A DNA stretch of 6,120 bases from an uncultured Simplicispira sp. (GTDB taxonomy: Bacteria > Pseudomonadota > Gammaproteobacteria > Burkholderiales > Burkholderiaceae_C): positions 1-6,120 of the forward strand of contig CAIRYF010000093.1 in NCBI GenBank assembly GCA_903882725.1, read 5' to 3'. The number at the start of each line of letters is the position of its first letter. Within the stretch, counting starts at the first letter, position 1. The notes under the pieces were generated by a model. That model made no database searches and was not told the DNA's origin. It saw only the letters and a list, made by a program, of their open reading frames with translations. Below are positions 1 through 5,470 of the stretch, piece after piece. Made by a program: the position numbers and the translations under genes.

Positions 1-1462
1 CATCACCGACCGCTTTTTGCCCGACAAGGCAATTGACCTGATCGACGAGGCCGCTGCCAAAATCAAAATTGAAATCGACTCCAAGCCCGAGGTGATGGAC
101 AAGCTGGACCGCCGCCTGATTCAGCTGCAAATTGAGCGCGAAGCGGTGCGCCGCGAAAAGGACGAAGCCTCGCAAAAGCGCTTGGAGCTGATCGAGGAAG
201 AAATTGTCAAGCTGAAAAAAGAAATTTCCGACATGGACGAAATTTGGCAAGCCGAAAAAGCGCAAGCGCTCGGCTCCAAAGACGTGATGGAAGAGATTGA
301 TCGCATCAACACGCAAATTGAAGAACTGACGCGCAAAGGCGACTTCAACCGCGTCGCCGAGCTGCAATACGGCAAGCTGCCCGAGCTGAAAAAGCGCCTG
401 AGCCAGGCGCAAGACAGCGAGGCCAACAAATCGGCCGACCACGCGCCGCGCCTGCTGCGCACCCAAGTCGGCGCGGAAGAAATTGCCGAAGTGGTCAGCC
501 GCGCCACTGGCATTCCGGTGTCAAAAATGATGCAGGGCGAGCGCGATAAATTGTTGGTGATGGAGGACAAACTGCACCAGCGCGTCGTCGGCCAAGACGA
601 GGCGATTGCTGCGGTGGCCAATGCGATTCGCCGCTCGCGCTCGGGGCTGAGTGACCCGAACCGCCCCACCGGCAGCTTTTTGTTCCTTGGCCCCACGGGC
701 GTGGGCAAAACCGAGTTGTGCAAGGCGCTAGCGGGCTTTTTGTTTGACAGCGAAGACCACCTGATCCGCGTCGATATGAGCGAGTTCATGGAAAAGCACT
801 CGGTGGCGCGCTTGATTGGCGCGCCGCCGGGCTATGTCGGCTACGAAGAAGGCGGCTATTTGACCGAAGCGGTGCGCCGCAAACCGTATTCGGTGCTGCT
901 GCTGGACGAGGTCGAAAAAGCGCACCCGGACGAGATTAACGTGCTCTTGCAAGTGCTTGACGATGGCCGCTTGACCGATGGCCAAGGCCGCACGGTGGAC
1001 TTTAAAAACACCGTGATCGTCATGACCAGCAACATTGGATCGCACCTGATCCAATCCATGGTTGGGCAAGACGCTGACGACATCAAGGATGCGGTGTGGG
1101 GGGAGCTTAAAAACCATTTCCGCCCCGAATTCTTGAACCGCATTGATGAGACGGTGGTGTTTCACTCGCTGGACGCCAAGCACATCGAGTCGATTGCCCA
1201 CATTCAGCTGCAACTGCTGCAAGGGCGTTTGGCCAAAATGGACTTGCATTTGCAGGTCTCGCCCGCAGCGCTGGCCGAGTTGGCCAAGGTGGGCTTTGAT
1301 CCGGTGTACGGCGCTCGGCCTTTGAAGCGGGCGATTCAGCAGCGCATTGAAAATCCGCTGTCTAAACTGCTGCTGGAAGGGCGCTTTGCCCCCAAGAGTA
1401 CGATTGCGGTGGAGGTCGATCCGGTGCTGGCACCGGGCGTTTTTCACTTTAATCCACTTTAA
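1..1462 (+). CDS. clpB: ClpB disaggregase, 3' part (5' end outside window)
   Basis: ClpB is the cytoplasmic Hsp100 AAA+ ATPase that, with DnaK/DnaJ/GrpE, pulls polypeptides out of aggregates after heat stress. The reading frame is open from base 2 and encodes 486 residues; the family is usually about 860, so roughly the first 375 (N domain and most of NBD1) lie upstream. Visible in order: the end of NBD1 ([13 protein letters not shown]), a charged heptad-rich M-domain coiled coil (about nt 80-430), then NBD2. NBD2 carries Walker A GPTGVGKT (689-712), pore loop GYVGY (830-844), Walker B VLLLDE (893-910), sensor-1 region MTSNIGS, the arginine-finger segment FLNRID and sensor 2 GARPLKR (1310-1330). 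All expected catalytic residues in NBD2 are intact. The coiled-coil M domain separates it from ClpA and ClpC. The last residues (GVFHFNPL) come from a short tandem repeat and look atypical. The TTG at 17 is an internal Leu codon, not a start. The promoter is outside the window; heat-shock control is expected from the family but not seen here. Confidence 0.97.
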   Translation, partial: ITDRFLPDKAIDLIDEAAAKIKIEIDSKPEVMDKLDRRLIQLQIEREAVRREKDEASQKRLELIEEEIVKLKKEISDMDEIWQAEKAQALGSKDVMEEIDRINTQIEELTRKGDFNRVAELQYGKLPELKKRLSQAQDSEANKSADHAPRLLRTQVGAEEIAEVVSRATGIPVSKMMQGERDKLLVMEDKLHQRVVGQDEAIAAVANAIRRSRSGLSDPNRPTGSFLFLGPTGVGKTELCKALAGFLFDSEDHLIRVDMSEFMEKHSVARLIGAPPGYVGYEEGGYLTEAVRRKPYSVLLLDEVEKAHPDEINVLLQVLDDGRLTDGQGRTVDFKNTVIVMTSNIGSHLIQSMVGQDADDIKDAVWGELKNHFRPEFLNRIDETVVFHSLDAKHIESIAHIQLQLLQGRLAKMDLHLQVSPAALAELAKVGFDPVYGARPLKRAIQQRIENPLSKLLLEGRFAPKSTIAVEVDPVLAPGVFHFNPL

Positions 1463-1473
1463 TTCGCTTTAAC
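1444..1473 (+). repeat. Three tandem decamers across the clpB stop codon
   Basis: Three head-to-tail 10-bp units lie at 1444-1453 (TCACTTTAAT), 1454-1463 (CCACTTTAAT) and 1464-1473 (TCGCTTTAAC). Units 1 and 2 differ at one base and unit 3 is more diverged. Ten is not a multiple of three, so each unit is read in a different frame: unit 1 gives His-Phe-Asn, while unit 2 supplies the TAA stop at 1460-1462. Confidence 0.8.
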
Positions 1474-1478
1474 GATGC

Positions 1479-1560
1479 TGCGCCAGAGCAATCTGGCGTA
1501 TTAAAAATGATAGCTGCTGGCGCTTATAAAATAAGGGCCAGCGGCCTTTTTGGCTTAAAA
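1479..1560 (+). repeat. Composite intergenic element, copy A (hairpin plus dispersed repeat)
   Basis: This element fills most of the space between clpB and the small membrane protein gene. It starts with a GCAA-tetraloop hairpin (CGCCAGA 1481-1487, GCAA 1488-1491, TCTGGCG 1492-1498, extended by a G-T and a T-A pair). After a 10-nt AT-rich linker comes a 53-nt repeat starting TGATAGCT (1508-1560). The 53 nt align without gaps to 3771-3823 at 35 of 53 positions, with TGATAGCT, ATAAGGGC, TGGC-like and TTTTG blocks shared. From memory, this resembles an intergenic repeat common in Comamonadaceae genomes; I could not check this by search. Confidence 0.7.
1513..1551 (+). terminator. Intrinsic terminator of clpB
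   Basis: GCTGCTGGC (1513-1521) pairs with GCCAGCGGC (1537-1545), nine pairs with one G-T wobble. After a G-G mismatch, CTTAT (1523-1527) pairs with ATAAG (1531-1535) around an AAA loop. The stem is followed by CTTTTT (1546-1551). This is a long GC-rich hairpin with a U-tract, reading in the clpB direction. It is also hairpin 2 of composite element copy A, so the dispersed repeat itself supplies the terminator. Confidence 0.75.
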
Positions 1561-1569
1561 AGCCGCGCA

Positions 1570-1574
1570 AAGGA
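1570..1574 (+). promoter_or_regulatory. Shine-Dalgarno sequence that decides the TTG start at 1580
   Basis: AAGGA lies 5 nt upstream of the TTG at 1580. An in-frame TAA at 1556-1558 excludes any more upstream start, and no ATG or GTG follows in frame before the membrane segment. This is the clearest ribosome binding site in the window. Confidence 0.65.
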
Positions 1575-1579
1575 CTGTT

Positions 1580-1921
1580 TTGAATGATGTTGCTGCGGGC
1601 CTGACCCGCTGGTTGGTGCGGGCGGTGTTGTTTGTCGCTGGCGTGGTGCTGTTTTTGAGCCTGCTGGCGGCTGCGCTGCTGTTGGGGCTGGTGTGGGCGC
1701 TGCGCACGCTGTGGGCGCGCCTGAGCGGGCACCCCAGCGTGCCGTGGGTGATGCGCTTTGACCCGCGCGACAGTTGGAGCGCGGTGTACCGCAGCCAGGC
1801 GCGCAAAACTTCTGGCCGCAGCGCTGCGGATGTGAACAGCCCAGCCAAGCCGGGTCGGCGTATGCACGTGCTGCCCGGTGCCGATGAGGTGGTGGACGTG
1901 CAGCCGCGCGCGCCGCTATAG
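1580..1921 (+). CDS. Small membrane protein of unknown function
   Basis: The predicted protein has 113 residues and I do not recognise a named family. A short, mildly basic N-terminus (Arg10, Arg14) precedes a very hydrophobic stretch at about residues 15-40, rich in Leu, Val, Ala and Gly, long enough for one inner-membrane helix. Positive residues follow (Arg42, Arg47), suggesting either a single-span anchor or an uncleaved signal anchor. The remaining 65 residues are polar with Trp, Arg and Pro (PWVMRFDPRDSW) and look soluble; the last 35 are probably disordered. The TTG start is supported by AAGGA at the right distance. The gene stands alone, downstream of the clpB terminator and 93 nt before the acetyltransferase, on the same strand. 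Coding status is supported by strong third-position G/C bias and a clean SD; function is not inferable. Confidence 0.7.
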   Translation: MNDVAAGLTRWLVRAVLFVAGVVLFLSLLAAALLLGLVWALRTLWARLSGHPSVPWVMRFDPRDSWSAVYRSQARKTSGRSAADVNSPAKPGRRMHVLPGADEVVDVQPRAPL

Positions 1922-1963
1922 ACCATCTGCATTGCCCTGCGATCTGGGAAGAAAAATCCATTT

Positions 1964-1994
1964 GCGGCGACAATGCCGCTCCATTTTGTTTTTT
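1964..1994 (+). terminator. Possible weak terminator after the small membrane protein gene
   Basis: GCGGC (1964-1968) and GCCGC (1975-1979) form a five-pair GC hairpin with a 6-nt loop. After TCCA comes a T-rich run TTTTGTTTTTT (1984-1994). The stem is short and the gap to the T-run is longer than ideal, so it may equally be an untranslated leader feature of the acetyltransferase gene. No convincing -35/-10 pair was found in the 1922-2014 gap. Confidence 0.35.
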
Positions 1995-2014
1995 CCGTTT
2001 CCGCTTGATTCCCC

Positions 2015-2533
2015 ATGTCCAGTATCCAGGTTCGTCCCGCTACGCTGCGCGATGCCAAAGCCATCGCCCAAATCCACACCCTGTCCGCCCAAACTGCCTA
2101 CCAAGGCATCGTGCCGGAAGACCAACTCAAATCCATGTCCGTCGATAAGCGCCAGGCTTACTGGCGCGAAGCCATCGAGTACTGCGAGCCGCAGGTACAG
2201 GTGGCAGTCGAGGACGAAAAAATCGTTGGTTTCGTCGGCTACGACCGCTCGCGCGATGAAAAATCGCGCCCCACCACCGGAGAAATCTGGGCCATCTACG
2301 CCGCTCCCACGCACTGGGACAAGGGCGTTGGTTTGGCGCTGTGGGACGCCGCGCGCGACGGTCTGGCCGAAGAAGGTTGCACCAACGTCACCGCCTGGGT
2401 GCCGCTGCGCAACGAACGCGCCATCCGCTTTCACGAGCTGGCTGGCTTTAAGCGCGAAATGACGACGGCCAAAACCGCCGTGGTCGGCAGCGTGAAAATT
2501 GAAGAAGTGCGCCTCAAACGGCCACTCAATTGA
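2015..2533 (+). CDS. GNAT-family N-acetyltransferase
   Basis: This 172-residue protein is the usual size for a single-domain GNAT, which transfers acetyl from acetyl-CoA to an amine; the acceptor is unknown. The N-terminus IQVRPATLRDAKAIAQIH is the family's opening strand and helix. The central strand GEIWAIYAAP (residues 89-98) leads into the CoA pyrophosphate loop HWDKGVG (100-106), matching the common 'xWGKGxG' form of motif A. Motif B, NERAIRFHELAGF (133-145), follows. The ATG at 2015 is placed exactly where the fold should begin, but the preceding bases are pyrimidine-rich with no Shine-Dalgarno sequence, so start confidence comes from homology. The next gene begins 11 nt after this stop, implying co-transcription with the methyltransferase. 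Substrate (protein, small amine or antibiotic) cannot be told from the sequence; nothing points specifically to resistance. Confidence 0.9.
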   Translation: MSSIQVRPATLRDAKAIAQIHTLSAQTAYQGIVPEDQLKSMSVDKRQAYWREAIEYCEPQVQVAVEDEKIVGFVGYDRSRDEKSRPTTGEIWAIYAAPTHWDKGVGLALWDAARDGLAEEGCTNVTAWVPLRNERAIRFHELAGFKREMTTAKTAVVGSVKIEEVRLKRPLN

Positions 2534-2544
2534 AAGCATTTCCA

Positions 2545-3702
2545 ATGATTGAATGGAACGAACAGGGCGAGGTGCGCAGCGCGCGCTGGCGTTCCGAAAG
2601 CGGCACCGCGGCGCCGCGCCGCGTCGAGTTGGCCAAAGACACGCTGTCAGCCGACTCGGCCTACCGCTTTGCCTGCGCTGGCACCGCCATGCTGTGGCGC
2701 AGTGATTTTCAAAATGCCCGCCTGATGCTGCAAGCCTTGCAGCGGCGCATTGAAGACAAACCGCCCAAAGCGGCTGCCCGCGCTGCCGAGAAAATTGCCA
2801 AATCGACGCCCGAAGAAGTGTTCCACCTGCACCGCCAAGCGCAGTCGCAGCGGGCGCGCTCACTGGGTGCGTTGGTGATTCAGGTTGAAGGTGACTACAG
2901 CATCAAACTGCGCCGCGCCCCCGACTGGAAAGAAGCCCTGACCGAAGCCTGGGGCCCGGCCACGGGCGAGGTGCAAGTGGTGTCGCTGCGCGAGTTGCTC
3001 GGCGTGGTTGGCGCGCACGAATGGCGCAAAAAGGGTGTTGAGATTGCGGCGCTGGGTGAAGCCGCTGATGGCACCATCCAACGCATCCACCCGCACTACG
3101 GCGTCTTTTCGCCGGTGCGCGGCGAATACATCGACCTGATTGCCAAAGCACCGCTGCCGTCCAAAGAGCTGGCGTTTGACATTGGCACTGGCACCGGCGT
3201 GCTGGCTGCGGTGCTGGCGCATCGCGGCGTGCGCCGCATTGTGGCGACCGAGAACGCGCCGCGTGCGCTCACCTGTGCCAAAAAGAACATCAAGCGCTTG
3301 GGACTGGTCGGCCACGTTGAAGTGCAAGACGTGGACTTGTTTCCCGCCGGGCAAGCGCCGTTGGTGGTGTGCAACCCGCCGTGGGTGCCAGCGCGCCCCA
3401 GTTCGCCGATTGAGCACGCCATCTACGACGAAGGCAGCCAAATGCTGCGCAGCTTTTTGGCTGGCTTGGCAGCACATCTGGCACCCAAGGGCGAAGGCTG
3501 GCTGGTGCTGTCGGACTTGGCCGAACACCTAGGTCTGCGCACGCGCGAGCAATTGCTGGCGTGGATAGCCGAAGGCGGCCTGCGCGTCATCGAGCGCCAC
3601 GACGTGCGCCCCGAGCACGCCAAAGCCACCGAGGGCGGCGACGCGCTGGCAGCGGCGCGCGCGGCCGAAGTCACTTCGCTGTGGCGCTTGGCTGCGGCTT
3701 AA
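2545..3702 (+). CDS. Class I SAM-dependent methyltransferase with NPPW motif
   Basis: From the ATG at 2545 the protein has 385 residues. The C-terminal half is a Rossmann methyltransferase. HPHYGVFSPVRGEYIDL (182-198) leads into the SAM loop DIGTGTG (212-218), an acidic ribose-binding position in VATEN (233-237, Glu236), and the catalytic-type NPPW (277-280; nt 3373-3384). The (N/D)PP(Y/F/W) signature belongs to enzymes methylating planar nitrogen: exocyclic amines of adenine or guanine in nucleic acid (RsmC, RlmG, TrmN6 types) or glutamine side chains (PrmC type). The first ~180 residues have no motif I recognise; they are alpha-rich and basic (about 50-110) and may bind substrate, as in two-domain rRNA methyltransferases. 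A TTG at 2530 in the same frame, overlapping the acetyltransferase stop, would add five residues; ATG is preferred because neither site has a strong Shine-Dalgarno. The gene is probably co-transcribed with the acetyltransferase and ends at the terminator at 3739-3771. Confidence 0.88.
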   Translation: MIEWNEQGEVRSARWRSESGTAAPRRVELAKDTLSADSAYRFACAGTAMLWRSDFQNARLMLQALQRRIEDKPPKAAARAAEKIAKSTPEEVFHLHRQAQSQRARSLGALVIQVEGDYSIKLRRAPDWKEALTEAWGPATGEVQVVSLRELLGVVGAHEWRKKGVEIAALGEAADGTIQRIHPHYGVFSPVRGEYIDLIAKAPLPSKELAFDIGTGTGVLAAVLAHRGVRRIVATENAPRALTCAKKNIKRLGLVGHVEVQDVDLFPAGQAPLVVCNPPWVPARPSSPIEHAIYDEGSQMLRSFLAGLAAHLAPKGEGWLVLSDLAEHLGLRTREQLLAWIAEGGLRVIERHDVRPEHAKATEGGDALAAARAAEVTSLWRLAAA

Positions 3703-3716
3703 TCGCTAGCGCTTAA
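3699..3716. repeat. 18-bp near-palindrome over the methyltransferase stop codon
   Basis: TTAATCGCTAGCGCTTAA is self-complementary except for one pair (3703/3712) and contains the TAA stop at 3700-3702. Its GCTAGCGCTTA (3705-3715) matches 10 of 11 bases of copy A at 1516-1526, so it may be a degenerate fragment of the same dispersed repeat. Confidence 0.5.
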
Positions 3717-3738
3717 CTTAGCCAACAACGCCCCAACG

Positions 3739-3771
3739 GCCAGACAGCGCAAGTTGTCTGGCTATTTTTTT
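3739..3771 (+). terminator. Intrinsic terminator after the methyltransferase gene
   Basis: GCCAGACAGC (3739-3748) pairs with GTTGTCTGGC (3753-3762) over ten pairs (one G-T), closed by a stabilising GCAA tetraloop (3749-3752), and is followed by TATTTTTTT (3763-3771). Reading direction fits the end of the acetyltransferase-methyltransferase unit. It is hairpin 1 of composite element copy B. Confidence 0.85.
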
Positions 3772-3823
3772 GATAGCTACTACCGCAGGCTCCATAAGGG
3801 CTTGTGGCACTTTTGACCTGAAA
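3739..3823 (+). repeat. Composite intergenic element, copy B
   Basis: It has the same order as copy A: a GCAA-tetraloop hairpin with GCCAGA/TCTGGC in its stem, an 8-nt AT linker, then the 53-nt repeat from TGATAGCT (3771) to the first base of the dusC ATG (3823). The second hairpin of copy A has decayed here: the arms GCTACTACC and GCTTGTGGC pair poorly. The repeat therefore occupies the whole immediate upstream region of dusC. Confidence 0.7.
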
Positions 3824-4821
3824 TGACCCTGCTGCTCGCCCCGATGGAGGGGCTTTTGGATTTTGTGCTGCGCGACGTGTTGACGCGCATTGGCGGCGTC
3901 GATCGCTGCGTCTCTGAATTCATCCGCATCACCGACACGCTGCTGCCCGAGCGGGTGTTTTACCGCTACCTGCCTGAGCTGCGCAACGGCGGGCGCACGC
4001 TGGCCGGTACGCCGGTGCGCGCGCAGTTGCTCGGCTCGGATCCGGTGACGTTGGCCGACAATGCGGCGCATTTGGCGGCGCTGGGGCCAGAAGGTATTGA
4101 CCTGAACTTTGGCTGCCCGGCCAAGGTGGTCAACCGCCACGGCGGCGGCGCAGCGCTGCTGCAAGAGCCCGAGCGCATCGCCACGCTGGTAGCGGCGGTG
4201 CGCCGCGCTGTGCCCGCGCATTTGCCGGTCTCGGCCAAGATGCGCCTGGGCTTTAACGACGCCTCGCTGGCGTTGGAATGCGCGCAAGCGATGCAGGCCG
4301 GCGGCGCGTGTGAAATCGTTGTCCACGCCCGCACCAAGTTGGACGGTTACCGCCCACCGGCGTATTGGGAGCAGATTCCCGCCATCCGCGCCGCCGTCTC
4401 GGTGCCGGTGGTGGCGAATGGCGAAATTTGGACGGTGCAAGATGCCCAGCGCTGCCGCGAAGTCTCCGGCTGCGACGCGCTGATGCTGGGGCGCGGCATG
4501 GTGGCCGACCCCGGTTTGGCGTGGGCCATTCGCGCCGCAGATGGGGCGGCGGATGGCAGGGCGGACAGTGCAGCCCCGCTGGCGGTCAATTGGCCCGATT
4601 TGCTGCCACACTTGGCCGATTTTTGGCGCTTGGTGTGCCGCGATTTAGAGCAGCGCCAGCGCGCCGGACGGCTCAAGCAGTGGCTTAACCTGATGCGCCG
4701 GCGCTTTCCTGAGGCGGAAGTTGCTTTTCAGCAGGTGCGCACGCTCACTGATGATGATGCGGTCAGCGTTTGGTTGCGTGCTCAAAACGCCCATCCAAAT
4801 TTGCTGCTGGTAGGCCAATGA
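3823..4821 (+). CDS. dusC: tRNA-dihydrouridine(16) synthase DusC
   Basis: DusC is an FMN enzyme that uses NADPH to reduce uridine to dihydrouridine at position 16 in the tRNA D-loop. The 332-residue protein opens with the FMN-binding LLAPMEG and carries the catalytic cysteine in NFGCP (Cys98, the same number I recall for E. coli DusC). It also has the FMN-contacting Lys139 (SAKMRLG), His168 (VVHART), Asn199 (ANGE) and the phosphate loop GRG (223-225). The DusC-type stretch VNxxGGGAxLL follows the cysteine, unlike DusA or DusB. The C-terminal helical RNA-binding domain includes RLKQWLNLMRRRFPEAE. The protein is slightly longer than the roughly 315-residue E. coli enzyme, mostly through a Gly/Ala/Asp-rich insert at about 239-255. 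The ATG at 3823 gives the expected N-terminus, yet no Shine-Dalgarno precedes it because the dispersed repeat runs up to it. The stop sits one base from the rluE stop on the opposite strand. Confidence 0.95.
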   Translation: MTLLLAPMEGLLDFVLRDVLTRIGGVDRCVSEFIRITDTLLPERVFYRYLPELRNGGRTLAGTPVRAQLLGSDPVTLADNAAHLAALGPEGIDLNFGCPAKVVNRHGGGAALLQEPERIATLVAAVRRAVPAHLPVSAKMRLGFNDASLALECAQAMQAGGACEIVVHARTKLDGYRPPAYWEQIPAIRAAVSVPVVANGEIWTVQDAQRCREVSGCDALMLGRGMVADPGLAWAIRAADGAADGRADSAAPLAVNWPDLLPHLADFWRLVCRDLEQRQRAGRLKQWLNLMRRRFPEAEVAFQQVRTLTDDDAVSVWLRAQNAHPNLLLVGQ

Positions 4822-4822
4822 A

Positions 4823-5470
4823 CTACATTTTTCCTTTGAATTTCGAATGGGACAAAGGCCTGGCAGGCACCGCCACCTCCTGCCACTGCCCCGGCATCAG
4901 TTCGCCCAAGCTCCACGGCCCAATGCGTGCGCGCACCAAGCGCAGTGTGGGCAGGCCGACGGCGGCGGTCATGCGGCGCACTTGGCGGTTGCGCCCTTCG
5001 GTGATGATCAGCTCCAGCCAGTGCGTTGGAATGCTTTGCCGAAAACGCACCGGCGGATGGCGCGGCCACAGGTCGGGCGGCGGCTCCAGCAAACGCGCTT
5101 GCGCCGGTAGCGTGGGGCCATCGTTCAGAGTGACGCCGCTTTGGAGTTGTTGCAACTGCACCTCGGTCGGCGTGCCTTCGACTTGCACCCAATAGGTTTT
5201 TGCCAGTTTGTGGCGCGGGTCGGCAATCTGCGCCTGCAACTGGCCGTCGTTGGTCAGCAGCAGCAGCCCTTCGCTGTCGCGGTCAAGGCGCCCTGCCGGG
5301 TACACGCCCGGCACATCGACAAAGTCTTTCAGGGTGGCGCGGCCCGTGTCGTCGCTGAACTGGGTCAGCACATCAAATGGTTTGTTCAGCAGCATCAGGC
5401 GCGCGGTGGCGGGCGCGGCTTTGGCCACGCGCCGCAGCGCTGGCCGTGGCGCGCGGCGTTCAAATTTCAA
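4823..5470 (-). CDS. rluE: 23S rRNA pseudouridine synthase RluE
   Basis: RluE isomerises a single uridine of 23S rRNA (U2457 in E. coli numbering) to pseudouridine. The 215-residue protein belongs to the RsuA/RluB/RluE/RluF family. [14 protein letters not shown] (25-38) is the opening motif; [11 protein letters not shown] (60-70) holds the catalytic Asp63; [11 protein letters not shown] (89-99) and [10 protein letters not shown] (158-167) complete the family set. Retained blocks [11 protein letters not shown] and SIPTHWL are typical of RluE rather than RsuA or RluB. As in RluE, there is no N-terminal S4 domain, only about 24 basic residues before the catalytic fold. The start is TTG at 5470: an in-frame TAG at 5479-5477 excludes anything upstream, and the next candidate, GTG at 5428, lacks a ribosome site. 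The start overlaps the end of panC by 11 bp, suggesting translational coupling. No terminator is visible between it and dusC. Confidence 0.93.
   Translation of the reverse strand: MKFERRAPRPALRRVAKAAPATARLMLLNKPFDVLTQFSDDTGRATLKDFVDVPGVYPAGRLDRDSEGLLLLTNDGQLQAQIADPRHKLAKTYWVQVEGTPTEVQLQQLQSGVTLNDGPTLPAQARLLEPPPDLWPRHPPVRFRQSIPTHWLELIITEGRNRQVRRMTAAVGLPTLRLVRARIGPWSLGELMPGQWQEVAVPARPLSHSKFKGKM

Noticed and set aside
728..1447. Long antisense frame (239 codons) opposite clpB NBD2
   Set aside because: It is rich in His, Arg and Gln with no recognisable domain, and lies fully opposite a gene with intact catalytic motifs; a typical shadow frame in GC-rich DNA.
1503..1531. Possible sigma-70 promoter with TATAAA at 1526-1531 for the small membrane protein
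   Set aside because: The bases sit inside the terminator hairpin, and the -35 position reads A-rich with no TTGACA-like hexamer.
2530..2544. TTG at 2530 as the methyltransferase start, overlapping the acetyltransferase stop
   Set aside because: It is possible, but an ATG lies five codons later and neither has a good SD; ATG kept as the simpler call.
1916..2863. 315-codon minus-strand frame opposite the acetyltransferase and methyltransferase start
   Set aside because: It spans two well-supported plus-strand genes and shows low-complexity composition with no motif.
3771..3823. Riboswitch or structured leader for dusC
   Set aside because: The 53 nt match the intergenic repeat downstream of clpB and the second hairpin is degenerate, so a dispersed repeat explains it better.
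3718..4611. 297-codon minus-strand frame opposite dusC
   Set aside because: It lies mostly antisense to a clear DusC with catalytic Cys98, also runs across the terminator and repeat, and its product resembles no protein family.
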